From positions 5,892,841 through 5,956,840 of the forward strand of contig CM072894.1 in the NCBI GenBank assembly GCA_037013685.1: a stretch of 64,000 nt of DNA, written 5' to 3'. This document shows, in pieces, positions 1 through 13,778 of this stretch. Position numbers and translations under genes: made by a program. The DNA is from Acridotheres tristis. Lineage: Eukaryota > Chordata > Aves > Passeriformes > Sturnidae. The notes under the pieces are model-generated. The model was not told where the DNA came from, did not search any database, and saw nothing but the letters and a program-made list of their open reading frames with translations. Within the stretch, counting starts at the first letter, position 1, and every line of letters starts with the position of its first letter.

Positions 1-1397
1 TTTGCTGCTGAGTAACACTAGGAGGGCCCTGCACTAATTAAGCCAGTCATTATCACAGCTAGGTGTTTACAGCCTTTAAACTTCTCACTCATTTCTTCTC
101 CCACTAGCTCCTAAGAAAAACATTTGCCCTTTTTAATTCAGAGAGCAAACAGGTCAAAATAAAAAATTATCCCATTTAGGGCTGTTAGCCAAGAGATGAA
201 AAGAGAAAAGCCTTGCACCTGGAGGCATCCTGAAGGATGTGCCAGAGATCTGGGGCAGGGTGATGGGATGGGGGTCAGCTGGCACAGGGGCTCCAACATC
301 TGCTGGCACTGCCAAGGTGCAGGATCCTGGCGAGGATTCCCTGAGCCCTGCAGAGCTCCTGGCACTCCTCACCGTGCCTGCAAGTGCTGCTCAGACAGGT
401 GTTGACACCTCCCAGACTGATGTGCTGCTGCTGAGGCAGGGCTGGGAAGGTGGTTTTCCCTTTGGTTTTCCCTTTGGTTTTCCCTCGTGGCTGGCTGAAG
501 ATGAGCTTTGGCATGTTGTGATAATGCAGCCAGACGTGGAATGTCTGCCTTTCATTAAATAACATTATTAAGCAGGCTGCCTCACAGCCTCAGTGACAGG
601 GCAGGGGTGCAAAGCTTCATGTTAAATGCCTGCATTTCTGAAAGTAAACTTGATAAATAAAACAAGGAGAGAGCTGTAACAAAGGAGAGCTGCAACATCC
701 ACAGCGTTTCTAATTAAGTCTAATCTCCTCCTCAAGCTTACTGCAAGTTACACGTGCACTTCCTAACACATCCAAAAGCTCTTCTCGAATCCCTCAGATT
801 CTGAGGACATGTCAGAGAAGGCCCTAGAATATCCAAGAATTTTGTGAAAATCTGAGACATATTAATGAAAGGTGCCCAACAGGGTCTGTAGGATCAGACC
901 TTGCAACCAGCCCTTGTATTAAAAATGAAGAGGAACAAAAAGCCTAATGATAATTCAGGAAACAAAATGCAACTATCAAAAAGGGCTCCTTCCTTCCTAA
1001 ATGATGCATGAATAATATGTCAGTCTCAGGGGTTTTTGAAAAGATTTAAGAAAGCAACTTCACTGAGTTTTCTGATTAGAAAAAAGCTACCTTAAACCAC
1101 GGTTTTGCACTGCAAATCCCTTTTGTTTATCCACACCAAATGAATCAGCATGTCTGAATTATTCCAACCCAAGTGGACACAAGTTTTTTTAGAGATGACT
1201 GTAGAGATTCCTGGCTCCAGAAAGGAAAAAAAAAATCTGCCCCAAACTTTGAAGCAATGACAATAACCATGGAACAGGGCAGCTGGGCTTCACAGTGTGC
1301 TTTATTTGGGTTCTCCCAAATAAATGAAGGAGACCCAGGGGGCTCCCTCTGTAGTATAGAGCTACCCTGGTACAGAATATGTCAAACTGCTAAATCA
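1..1397. other. Noncoding stretch with a GC-richer patch
   Basis: No gene is recognised. About 200-500 is clearly richer in G and C than its surroundings, and open frames there overlap in several frames on both strands, which is what GC-rich noncoding DNA produces. The rest is AT-rich sequence in which I see nothing further. Confidence 0.6.
452..487. repeat. 12-bp tandem repeat, three copies
   Basis: The unit GGTTTTCCCTTT occurs three times in a row at 452-463, 464-475 and 476-487. The last copy ends in CG instead of TT. It is short, nearly perfect and lies in the GC-richer patch. It is a simple tandem duplication with no evident function. Confidence 0.9.
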
Positions 1398-1437
1398 CAA
1401 AAAAAACCCCCCAAAACAACCAAAACACCAAAAAACC
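1398..1437. repeat. A/C low-complexity tract
   Basis: Runs of A interrupted by short runs of C, with no T or G. Similar tracts recur at 18167-18200, 26296-26324, 45537-45665 and 56784-56830. They are simple sequence, and any open frame across them is not informative. Confidence 0.85.
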
Positions 1438-1910
1438 TCAGTAAATTGGTTTTTTTCACTGCAGGAATACTTTTAATCTTATCTTTCAGCCACCAAACCT
1501 CCCTCCCCATTTATTATTTATTCCTGGGTTTTGCAAAGTTTTAAAAAGAAGAATTATCCGCAGAAGTACCACATAAAAGTAACTACTTTGAGTAGTAGAA
1601 CCATGAAAGCAATTGATTAAGTCAGATGAAATTATTTTTTCTCATTCCATTAAGTTCTACTGAGACTTTCAAATAAATGCTTTAAAGAAAGAGGCATTAT
1701 TAACAAGACAGAAATGCTTTTTAAAATAAGTAAAACCGCTTGGTTTATTTAACTCTCCAAAAACAACAACAGAAAAAACCAGACAAATTTTGGAATATCT
1801 CTCAAAACATGAAAATTACTGATTCTTCTTTTTTTTAAACCTTGGTACTTAATATCAGTCAAATCCTCCATGAGATGCCACAAGGATGAAAATTATTTTC
1901 ACCACGATTA

Positions 1911-2032
1911 TTATTTCCCTTCCATATCGAGGCTGTAGTCTGTTATAAAATCATCTTCTAACTCTATCCAAATCATCAGCTGGGAGAAGGGAGATCGTGG
2001 AGGCATAATGGGCAAAAGTGAAGAATTAATTT
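1911..2032 (-). other. Candidate terminal exon on the minus strand (unverified)
   Basis: Seen: on the minus strand an open frame runs from above 2100 down to a TAA at 1911-1913. Its last residues are DDFITDYSLDMEGK, an acidic and balanced composition unlike the lysine, asparagine and phenylalanine bias of chance frames nearby. A strong acceptor-like sequence, a CT-rich run ending TCTCCCTTCTCCCAG, lies inside the frame with its AG at 1980-1981, so an exon could start at 1979. A weaker acceptor ends at 2033. A minus-strand AATAAA lies at 1744-1749, about 165 bases past the stop, giving a plausible short 3' UTR. Not seen: any upstream partner exon or a protein family I recognise. It could equally be a conserved noncoding element or chance. 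Confidence 0.18.
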
Positions 2033-2130
2033 CTATACAGACACAATTAAAGCATTTATTTAAAAAAACGTAGCAGGTGTGCTGCAGATAAGTCCTCAGG
2101 GCTTATAGCATTAAAATTATGCTGATGGAG

Positions 2131-2400
2131 AGATCCCAGGGATTTCTGGGGGGAAAAACCGGGAAAAAGTTGGGAAACACAGGGAAAAAATACAGGGAAA
2201 ATCGGATTTAAAATGGCCCAAAATCCGCCCCAAAAATCACACTAAAAATGACACCAAAAAAGTCCTAAAATCTGCAGCAAAATACCCCAAACCTGCCAAA
2301 ATTCCAAGGATTTCTGGGAAAAATATTGGGAAAGAGCACCTAAAAAATCCACATTAAATATTAAAAAAATAATCCCACCCAAAAAAGCGTGAAAAGCGTG
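2131..2400. repeat. Decayed A/G- and C/A-rich minisatellite-like tract
   Basis: Short motifs recur in degraded form: GGGAAAAA, TTGGGAAA, CCAAAATCC and AAAAATGACACC. A longer motif, GGATTTCTGGG followed by a run of A, appears near 2140 and again at 2308, about 168 bases apart. Mixed CCCCAAAA-type minisatellites of this kind are common in songbird DNA. Copies are too diverged to give one clean period. Confidence 0.6.
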
Positions 2401-5400
2401 ACATTGTGGGAAAGCAGGACACATTCCCGAGCTCTTTGTCCATCACATTCCCGGTCAGATGGGTTGAGCCAGCAGGTGTGCAGCGCTGAGCATCAGGTGT
2501 GCTGCCACTGTGTGTGCTGCCTGCACGCTGCTACAGGTACAGCTGCCTCCTCCAAAGACATGGGATGGCTCCAAACCAGCCAGAAACAGCTGCCAGGAAA
2601 TTGTTCCACTTACACAGCTCCAGGTGTTCCTGGAGGAATGGATGATTGGTCAGAGCTCGGCCAAAAGAGTTTAAAAAAAAAAATTGCAGCAAGGGGGACC
2701 TGGGGTGGGTTTGCTCCATTCTCCAAGGGGAGGCAGGGATAAGCTGCTTTCTGCAACTGAAATGTTCATTTGCAGCTTCAAGGAAATATGGATAGCGATG
2801 GGAAATCAAGGTTGATTCACAGAAAAGCACAATTTTTTGGAACTCTAATGAAAAACCTCAGAGCCGCTCTTTTTGCAAAACAAGAACAACATCGCAAGTC
2901 TGATTTCTGATTAGATTTTTCAGTAACGAGTCAGGTGGAAGTCTACCAGAAATGAGGTAAATTGCAGATTGAAAATCATTCAGCTTCCTCAGAAAGCTGT
3001 TATGAGCTGTGTGAGCAGTATCAGATGTGCTTATGCCACACTGATTTATGTCAGAAGCAACAATCATGACTTAGCATAAGGAAAATTTGTACAACCTATT
3101 TTCCTGAAAGGGCCAGCTGTGTGTAACCACTTTTCTCACCTGCTGTGCAAGTGTATTGACATCTAAACTGCACCCTGTGTGCAAAGCCATGTAGCACTAA
3201 GGAATGATGAGCAGCATTTGAAGTCTATCATGCTCATGTCACAGTGAGAAAGTCATAAATTGACTACCACACTAAATAGCATAAAAATAAATCTATTAAA
3301 ATATAGATTAAGCCAATAGCAAGAGATTAAAAAAAAGTAGGAGTCTAGCCCTAAAATCCTCTTAAAACACATACAGCAACATTTCTATTATACACTGCCC
3401 ACACCCCCCAATATTTGCCACTCAGTAAAGTAAAAAAATATGTGGTATCTGTTAGCATATAAGTCCCTTTACCCTCAAATTCTGAAGGCCTTGCTAGAAT
3501 ATTCTTTAACCTCACATACCCTTAGAATTCACTGGACACAGGGAGAAGTGGAATAAACTATGGAAAAACTGGGAGTTGAACAATAAAGAAGGAGATATTT
3601 TTATCCTAATTCAGTTGTATTCAGCCATCAAGATGCTACAAAAATATTTCAGGATTCCTCCTAAATTTAACCCTATCATAAATTCCTGGCTAATGGGGAA
3701 GCTGCTCCTGTAAGCCCTCACAGCAATGCTGCCCTTTCGTGTTTATAAAGCTTCAAATGCTTCTCCATTCTAAACATTAAGGGTGAGTCCAACTTTATCA
3801 GGTTTTCACCAGTGACCAGTTTTCATCGTAGGAAGACAGTTCATTTATCAAGTCTCAAAAAGTGACTTATTATCAAAGTCGTTCTTTTCATCTTAAGGAC
3901 TTCTGATTTAAACAACACACACGTTCAGCACCGATTCCCAGGCATTCATTTACTGATTATTTCATTATCAGCCAAAGAGCAAATATGGAGAGGAGTTAGC
4001 TTGGTTTATTGTCAAGCTAATTACTTTTCCTATGCCATTGTTTAAATTATGTAGGAATGTGTTGACAACAGTGTTCATCTTCAGCGATTTGTTATTTGAT
4101 GTTGCTTCAATATTAATTGTACAGTATTAAAAATTATAATAAAATGGTGACACTTGAGTGCATACATCCATATAGACTTTCTTTAATTGGGGAGGGGGAT
4201 GGGGTGTAAAACAACCACAGGCAGTAAATACAATTCCTTCAATCAAATTAGTGAGAATACTTAGTTTGCTGCCTTGGTGAATTTGCTTAAATGCTTCCCT
4301 AAATTTTATTGACAGTATAAAGCTTGTTCTAACAGTCAGCTCTTCAGTATATTAAAAGAGCTCATAAATGAATATAAAATATTAAAGGAGGTTGTCATTT
4401 ATTACAGCTAAAAATCAACTGTATGTGCCGAATTCTAATGCAATGGTTATCAACCCTTCCACAGCCAGCACTGGAGAGCTCCACAAGAAAAGTGTCTCAA
4501 GGCCTGTATTTGCATAAACACTTTCTGATCTTTTTCAGAATTGCAGGCAGAATATTCTATTTAAACCTCTTATCTAACCATACAAGAATTATTATTTTTC
4601 AAGTAGTGTTTTATATGAACTCACTATTCCTCAGACTAACACAGTTCCACACCATTAATTCCATAATCATGGCTGAGAATTTGGTTCTCACATCTTCATT
4701 CTAAAAGGACATTCATATACAAACACACCTATCCCATCAATTATTGCAACCTTTAAAAAAAAAACTCCTGAGACAGTCATTGAAAAGACCATATCAGTCA
4801 CATTCATTATTTCATCTGCTATTATACACAAAAGCACATGTTTTACAGTTTCAAAAGGAAAGTGTAGTTTTGATTATCTTATTGGTGGAGAAAGGGAGTT
4901 GGGATTAATGAGTCTAGGGGGACATGTCTTTAAATATTTCAAAATGCCATTTTAGGCACTTTATTAAAAATAATTCACTTTACTCTTACTTTTAAAAAGA
5001 TCTCCCGATTTAAAACAGAGACTTTGCTATAAGGGAACCATACAAAACAAACCCCAAGGTGTTCTTAAATGTGTGTTAATTCACACATTAAAGTTAGATC
5101 TTCTCTCTACTGTATTTGAGTATTTGTACATGTAATTCTATACAGCCTAATGCTACTCAGTTTTCCTGACAGCTCCTGCCAGCAGATTTCCTAAATTGTT
5201 ATGCATCACTAAAGAGCTGAAGAAAAAAAATAATTAATTATACAACTGTTGCCAAAGAGCAATATTTCCCTCCCCCACTTTTGTACAATCACATGTGCAG
5301 AAACCTTCTGTCGTGAGAGTTACCAAGAGCTAAGGTTTTACACCCAAGTTACAAAAAAATCACAAGAAAGCTAAATAAAAATAAAAAGCTAAAAACCCTT

Positions 5401-8400
5401 CAGATACAGTGATGTGAAAGTGAGTCTATAATTACTTCTGCCACTCACAATACATTTTTTTATATATGCCTATTCAGTAAGGTCTATCAATTATTATTTA
5501 GAATCTTCTCAGCTATCACAAGGGGTGCTGGATATTCGATGTGGGCCTCTTTTGTCTGACAAGGATCATGACAGAATTTTCTAACTGAGGAGATCTACAG
5601 CCATTAAAATTGCTTTTGACTTGTTTTGCTGGCCAGAAAAATAGCCAGAGGGTAAACAGGCAGGATGCCTGTACAAAACTCCCCAAACAGTGTTTGGTGG
5701 GGAGAGTCAGAGTCATCATGGCCAAGAGTATCTAAGTGGGAAAAATGAGAACATATTTTGCAGGCTCAGGGCAGAAGTGACATACACCTTCTCCTTATAG
5801 CCCAGAGAGAGAAAAATCTCACAAGCCTGGATCCTTCTGCAAAGTTTCCCTTTGGTTCCTGATTTAGAGTAGGTTGGTAGGACCTGCAGGTCATGTTTTA
5901 TAACCTTTGGCACATCTGAGAGTGCAAACCTCACAGGGCTCTGGCACCACAGCTTTAGTAGCCCCAGTTGAATTGGGAGCTGGTTCAGAGTTGGTTTTCC
6001 CATGGAAAAATTCCTTAGCTAAAAAAAATTTTAAAAATTAACTGGCCTATTTCTACCAATTTCGATTCAATTAATGTCCAAACGAGAGCTACTGAAGTTG
6101 GATGCTACAACTGATCACACACCAGTTAAAAATAATCAAACAAAGCACTGTACTTTCCTTCCTTCTTTTGCTGCACTGAAGCATAAGCCACCAAAACAAC
6201 CAAAAAACCCCACATGACTCATGCTATGCAGCGATTTCTGTGTCTCTTTCTTTCCTGACATATTTCTAGAGTACACTGAGCAAAACAGTTAAATACCCAG
6301 TGGTCTCACTCTGAATTGGGTCAGGCTCTTGCCTCAGTTTGTTTTCTGACCTGCTCTTGGCTTGAGAGCAAAGTGACTTCAGTATTGATTTCTCCAAAGG
6401 ATACAGAGTGAAAAGCACAAAGCAGTTCCATTCTGATCCTCAACACTGACAATCAAGTGCCTGGTGCTATAAAAACACTTTCAAATCCGTACTTAAATTT
6501 GGAAATATTTGACCTGTGACTTCAATGACTGCCTGGCTATTTACAAGTGCACGAAAAACCTCCACAAAGCCAGAGCAGAGATCATATACTTGGACTGAAG
6601 GATTTTTTTCTACAAAGCATAAGCATAAATTTAAATTGTCCTGGTTAGTTTGGTGTCACAAAGGTGGCACCAAACCCAGAAGCCAGCTGGACTGGACGCA
6701 ACTGTAAGGACTTGACAAGAAAGCAATAAATGCAATAAAAACAATAAATAACTTCACTCATTCACCAAGAAAAAACACCTACAAAACAGAGGCACTGCCA
6801 GCATTTACCAAGGACTTCAGCAATGCCTCTATTAACCTGTTAGCTTGCATAGCAGAGGAAAAAATAAAAGGTAATTACCTTATATTTAAGAAACCCCAAA
6901 ACCCTAGGTTAATTCTATCAGCAAGGAAAAAGCTGATCAAAGTTAGGTTTGGTATTTTCAGAAATTGTTCTGAATGGCACTGGCATGACAAAGATCAAGA
7001 GACAGTGACTAATTTTTTTAAGTGTTGTTTCAATTAAGCGCCTAACATTTGCAATTATGGAGTTTTGAGAAGCTGAGGCAACAACATGTTCTCATTAATT
7101 TATCCAGCAATAACAGTTTTGGCATGAGGCTGGAATCACAGGCCAATAAAACAGATGAGCAGGCAGAGCTGTCTCTCACTGAAAAGAGAATTGGCCTCAG
7201 TAGGCTTTCCTGCAAAGTCCATAACTAATTAAAGTATTTACACAGAGTGAGGGATTGAAGACCTTTGCCAACCTTTTGGGACACATTCATGGGAGGGAGG
7301 CAAGAGTCCAGGAAGAGCACAAGGAAAGAATTCTATGTGGTTACACACACACTCCTTGTTTTACTAAAGATACTGAGATCCAGGCAAATCGATGAGAAAT
7401 TGACACCAGTGTGCAAGAAAATAATAAATATGTATTTATCTCATGTTGGATTTTTATCACAGTCAGTATGTGCCTTCTAAAATGTTTTACAAATATTATT
7501 TATTTATTAACTCATAAAATTTTCTTACAAAGTACCCTGGAGTAGTAAATTTGACCACTTCTGATGAAGTTCTGAAGAAAGATCAACTAGTTTCTGCAAA
7601 CTATTTTTGAAGTGCATCTCAAAAGTTCCTCAAAGATGTAAGTATGTTTCCAATAAAATCTGCCAAAAAAATACAGTATCACCATTTGAGAAAATAAAAC
7701 TGCCTGGAGGCTTTGATGACATAGCAAGGTTATTTAATCATCTTTTACAGGATTAATTTCCACAACAAATAATGCGTGTGGAAACTGGTATCATGACACA
7801 TTCCTGTTGGCACAGTTACACTTCAGGAAGTCAAATTTAGGCAACGTTACATGAGATATGGTACCTCTCCACTTTCTTGAAATTGTGGAGACAAGATTTT
7901 TAGAAATATTTGTATATGTTCACATTTTTAAAATGAGATTTATTGCCTGTTAATTAGTTGAAATTATTGTCAAATGAACACTGATTTTCATCCTCTCCTA
8001 GATCAGACACAACACACGTCAAATCAGCCTGGCCTAAGTCTTAAAGCTGCTAATTAAAAAGTAGATGCAATATAGTTTGAGGACATACCATTTCCCTTAA
8101 CATCATTTAACATACTTGTACTCCCTTAGACCTGTTGCCATTTGCAGCAAGTTAATAAGAGACTGTTCATTCCTTTTCCAATGGTGCCTGAGCCTCTCTA
8201 ATAGAGGCAATATATATCAGTATGAATTTTTCCAGTTTTTTCAACTTTGTCTTGAGTGCAAACAACCAAAGCCACCTTCATGCAACTATGTCCAACACCA
8301 CATGCACAACTCCCTTCATTCTGAGTACCATATTCTGTTGCAGAGATCGAGTTAGATTTTATTAAATCTGTGAGTAACCTATTGCTGTTTAAGGGAAGGT

Positions 8401-11400
8401 AACGTTGAAGATTTTAAGACTAGATCACTGAAAAACTGAAATACATACTAGATTCATGTATTCAACATTTTATTCCACAATTCCATTTCCTGCCAACTCT
8501 TTTGATACTTTCTCTGCACATTACATTCTTAAATAAAAGAAATGCAGTGACAAATAATGAAGTGGGAATGCAGTGAAGAAAAAGCACGTGGATACCTCAG
8601 GACTGAGAAGGTACAGCCTTTACTTTTTCACTGCTTTGCTCCCTATCTCCAACAGGAGATGGTGATGAAAATGCAGGTGACCAGACAAAATTCCCTTCTG
8701 CAGGACAATGGAATTCCCTCCAACAGCATATAAAAGTCCCCAATGAACAAATTGATATAGATATTTTTTGTGTATGGATAGTGATATCCTCATGTATTTC
8801 CTTGTCTCAGGAGGAATGGATGAGAATGGAGAAGATTAAGGAGCAGAGAAACAGATCCTTAGTTTTTTGATTTTCCAAAATGCTCTAAAACAATTATTAT
8901 TCAAGTCAATGACATTTTGACTTCTTTTTCTCCTCTGAGCAATCAGACAGAGGTGACAGATAGTGAAAAAAAAAATAATCCCATGACGATATTTTAATTT
9001 GGATAAATTGCTGACTGCATGCAAATAGCAAGGTCCTTCTGCATCAGGTCCTTCCCCAGAGCCCTGTGGAACTGCATTTGTGTCTCTGTGCTGGCAATAT
9101 TCAATATATTTTAAGATGTGAGGCCTGAGTGATGTAGCCATGTGCTGCATGACAGAGTCAACACTCTGGTGACTCTCAGCCCATCCATCACACAAAGTGC
9201 TTCAGTGAGCATTTTTTACAGTTTTTCCATTGCCAAGTGAATTTTCCTCCCCACCACAAGTATTTTCATCAATACTTAAAATACAGGTTACACACCAAAC
9301 CCTCACTAATAAATTAAAGGAAAATTTACACTAAAAAGAAATGGTTAATTATTTTTATTCACATAGCTTAAGGTTCTTTTCCAATGTACTGATAGCACTA
9401 TCCTTCACCAGGGCTGAAGTTTCAAGTACTGAAAAAGTGAGAGATAAATAATACTCTATTATGACTAACAAGTCTTTTTCATCATACATATGTGGGTTAT
9501 GATGATACTGAGAAATATATGATCCCAACAGCCACATGTCTTTCAGCCAGATGTTATGCAGGAGAGAACAGTCAAAGAAGAAAACATCAAATGTAGGGAA
9601 GGTGCTTCAATCCTGAAGGATAATCTTCCATCACTCAGTGCTATAATTCTCACATGATTATTTTGGAAATAAGAACCTACATTTTTTTCATTAAGCATAA
9701 ACAAAGAATGATCTCTAACTTGACCTTTGACAGTTCTTAACCTCAGGACAATGTTAGGACTGAAAGGACTTCACTTCATTGTGCCTCTATAGAGCAGAGC
9801 CCTTCCCAAAGAGAGTTACACTGCTCACCACACACAGACACTTCCTAACAAATCCTACTTCTACAACAATTAAGAGAATAGAATCTATCTCTTCCTTGCT
9901 TTTTTTTGTTTGTTTTTTAGTTTTGACTTTCAGCATTCATTCTTGATTTGATTCTCAACAGATCAGCTGTTGTATCTAAAACTAGAATATCTTCCTGATC
10001 CATCTGTGGGGACCAGACTTGCCCCAGGCCATCTTTCCTTGGTTGCAGCTCCATGCAGAGGAAACTCAAAGCACACTTCAGCTGTAGCCACTGTGCATCT
10101 CAGCAGGAGTCCCAGACAGGAGACATTCAGGGTACAAAAGACAAAACACGCTTTTACTTAGTGCTTTCTCAAACACATTTCAATAACTACCACATGTATC
10201 CAAGAATTCAGCTTCCTTCTGCTCCCATGTCCTCAACATTGGAAGTTCTGGCTACCAGCATATACCAGGAGCTAACAATTGCCTTATTCTAATCTCACTT
10301 TGTTCTTTCTCAATTTGTCTCGGGTTACAATTCCTATAAAGAGTAAAAAAATGCAACCTTATAAAAGCAACTTGACTGCTATTTCTCCCGTCAATGCAGA
10401 CTAGATTTCACTATCATTATTGAAAAGAAAACCTCATTACAAATAGCCTGCTTGTGGTATCTATGTCCTGCCAGTAGCCACAGTACAAAAGAAATGGGAA
10501 AAATAGTGAAATATCACAGAAACAGAATGAATGTTGGCTTCTCAAAATGAAATAGAGCAAAGAGGTGGTCACTTACTACAAACGCTCCAGGGAAATAAAC
10601 ATCAGGGAGTGGAAAAGTCAGTCCAAGACAAGAACAAGAGAGGCATCAATACATTGAGGCAGAATGATAAGGCTGCGGGTCTGGAATGCTGAGCTCTGAA
10701 TGGGAAGGACAAGACACACCGTGTAGTGTTCTGTGATCCAGCTGGTGCTGAAGGGCGAGTCAGGAGCTTTCCTTTACTTGTGTTCTCACCTCCCTACAGC
10801 TTGTTCTCTTGTGCTCCTTGAAAAGCCTCCACACAATGAGTGTAAGAGCATTGTGAGAGAGAATGCAGCACTTGAGTCCTTCTGTTTGGGATGATTCAGA
10901 TGGGCATGAACGCCCTGTCATTCCACTTTGTAGATGAAATCCCCTCAGGTTATTCAGAGTAGTTCACACAAATGTACAAGTATTAACTTTTACCTCATGC
11001 ATACACAGAAAATATTAACAGACTTTTAAAGCCTTGCTTTTATAGCAAAATCTGCCAGCTAAACTTCAGTTATTCTTTCTGGACCAGGCTGTCCCTGAAT
11101 GAATATAAATGATACTGTGACAGATCAATTCTCAGGTGACAAAAGCACAACCAAAGCAGCCAGGTACACATGCTGTCAGAACCTCATATTCCAGGGAAGG
11201 TGGTAAGAGGTTGTTTTGGATGCTTGCTGTTATTTGATCCTCTAATAGCAGTTGGGAAAGCAGCCAAACCCCCACGCTGTTGGTGACAACAGGCTGACAA
11301 ATACTTTCTATCAAAGTGATTGATAAACTCTTTGCCATATTTAGTAATTGTTTTCCCCAACTTCTGAGCTTTATTTCTACCCTGCCTACACAGCCCCTGA

Positions 11401-12194
11401 TGGCTGTCCACTGAACAGCTTCTGAGCATTAAACAATCAATCTCTTCAGCAGCTCTGAAAGCAGCAAATTTATAGAGCTGTCACCCCAACACTCAGCCAT
11501 CTCCACCCTCATTTCTTCTTAGCAGGATGGCCAGGACTGAAGAGTGGTAGCAAAAACCAGGCAGAAGCACCCTGGGGAAGGACTGAAGATGGGAATTCAA
11601 GGAGAGAGTCCACACACACTGGATACAAGAAGATTTAGGGATGCTTTCTCTTTCACCAACCCAATGAAAATTTCTAACCTACCTCACATTATTCAGCCTG
11701 CTGTCACAGGGACAAATATGTTTTATGAGCATTTGCAGGTAAAACCAGTGAGGGCACCACACACATCAGCATTAGAGCTCCTAACAAAGTCTCACTGCAA
11801 CTCAGGTACAAAGGTCCTTTCTCACAGAAAAAGCACAGTTTACAGCGTTAAGAGAAAGCATCTCTCTTTCCACCAAGAGTTTCAGCTAAATTAATCTTTT
11901 GGAACTGCCATAATATAGCTTTTCCTGAATGGAAAAGTCTCTTATTGCCAATATTATTACTGTATTAAAAAACCTACCTCCCAGTTGAAAAGTCTATTAA
12001 TAATTGGCAAATTGAGTGTTTTCGTTATTTTTCATCAAAGACCATACCATGATACAACAGTTACTGTATTCCTTATCATCTCTCTCCTTTTATTTGACTC
12101 CTGACTTGCAGAAAAGTTTAAATTATTATAACTGTTTGCAGAAAGAAATTATTTTAAGAGTGTCTGTAGAATGCCAAACTACTCAGGTGCAATT
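2401..12194. other. Noncoding DNA, no gene recognised
   Basis: About 9.8 kb of AT-rich sequence. Open frames are at most about 120 codons and none resembles a known family. No LTR, CR1, RNA gene or clear tandem array was seen. The stretch 3961-4150 looks non-repetitive, with several AT-rich homeodomain-type cores such as TAATTA, and might be conserved, but that cannot be judged from one sequence. The C-rich run at 3401-3411 is trivial. Confidence 0.6.
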
Positions 12195-12195
12195 A

Positions 12196-12224
<29 letters not shown>
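12195..12224. repeat. Poly-A run followed by TAAA microsatellite
   Basis: Eighteen A residues at 12195-12212 are followed by three TAAA units. No recognisable retroposed sequence ends in this tail, so it is listed only as simple repeat. Confidence 0.9.
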
Positions 12225-12226
<2 letters not shown>

Positions 12227-13778
12227 TAAAAAAAGAGACAGCTTGCCTTTTACTTGGCAATACTGTCCCTATTACTGTAGTGGATCAAAAGTCTCTCTTA
12301 TAGGTTCCAGACTTTTAAAAAGGATGGTACCTGGTATTAATCTGCAGTTCTGGCCACAGCCTGAACACTAATCCTTTGAGAACTGTTTCAAAATAAATTT
12401 CAACTATCTTGAAGATGTACATTTGGGGTGTAGGATTTTTTTCACTCGAGACTTTCTGAAACCAACTTGTAAGATCTCTGTTTCTAGCTACAAATCCCAT
12501 TTAAAATATTTAAGAGTAACTCGCAGTATATCTCCACTACAATATATTTTTCTGACAGTTGGAAAGAGTTAATGATATTTAACACCCCCAACAACTCTCA
12601 ACTTCCCCCAGTAACTTTAGATGTGCAGAGACCAGAGAAATGGTACGAAATAGAGAGATTATTTCTGTATATTTCTTTCCCTGCCAGAATACTCTTGCCT
12701 TAAGTCTTGCTTAAAAATGTGTTCTAAAAGAAAAACAAAACATTTTTTAAAAAGACATTGCATTAAGAGGCTGATGTGATCTTCCTAATTTTCACATTAA
12801 TAGCTGATATCAAGTATAATCTGTCTGAGCAAAGACAAACTTTTCAGCTTCTATTAGGTGATCTGAGTATTGCCTGATACAAGGAGTTATTAAATTCAGC
12901 TCTAGATTACAGGATCAAAACACAGTGAACAGCAGAGGGGTTGGTTGGTGGGTTGGGTTTTGCTTTTTTGGGAGGGAAGTGGGAGCACAACTGTCAGAAT
13001 AGACTTTTAATATATAAATGAATGGTATTGCTCTTTTAAATGAATGACATTTCAGGTAGTTATTAAAATAAATTAGTAAGTGTCTTATTTTTTACTTTCT
13101 CCCAGCTTTGGATGAGTGTTTAATTCCTGGCACTAATCTTGAACATGAAGCCTTTATATGAACTCATAAATATAAATTTATTATCAAATCATAAGCCAGA
13201 GACAGAAGACAGTGAAATTTCAGCGTGTGTTCTTCCCTGACACTGTTTACATCTAACCCAAGCTGTGCCTATGCCTGTGGCATCTCTGGTGATTCTGTTG
13301 ACAGCTAAGGTGCTACACTAACTCCACAGCCAGTCTCCTCATTTTACATTCTGAAAAGATGCCTTTTTGCACTGAAAAATATGCTGTCTGTTAACATAAA
13401 GGAACAAAAAGCTGCTTGCACAAGGAAGCGTGTGCACTTTGTTATATTCCCAAAGACATTCAGCACCTAGGCAGTCACTTCATGTCTGGATATACAAAAA
13501 GAAAGCAACAGATGAACAGTACAGCAGAACAAACTCCTGGCTGCAGGACCACTCAAAGCTCCAGGCAGAGACAAAGCTCAGCAATTCCTTATGCCATGGC
13601 CTGCAACACTGAAATAACAAATACACAAAACTGTCCTTCAATGGGGCCACCTGAACACAGAGCTCTGGTCAAAAATAGGAATTATACAAGAAATGCAAGT
13701 GAACAGCTCAACCACTTAAAAGGAAAGGCAAAAAAACCAAAGCAGGATGTGACCAAAAGTATGAACTCTATCACCATC
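12225..13778. other. Noncoding DNA upstream of the LTR
   Basis: No gene or repeat recognised. An open frame of about 120 codons that begins at a TTG (13416) runs up to the LTR edge. Its composition is rich in asparagine, glutamine, threonine and lysine, it matches no family I know, and it is treated as chance. Confidence 0.6.

Noticed and set aside
138..565. Five overlapping open frames on both strands
   Set aside because: Mutually overlapping frames in a GC-richer patch, with no motif. They cannot all be coding and none is recognisable.
10560..10640. Strong minus-strand donor GTAAGT next to CpG-bearing sequence
   Set aside because: The sequence upstream on that strand has stop codons in all three frames, so no coding exon is supported. 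A noncoding exon cannot be excluded.
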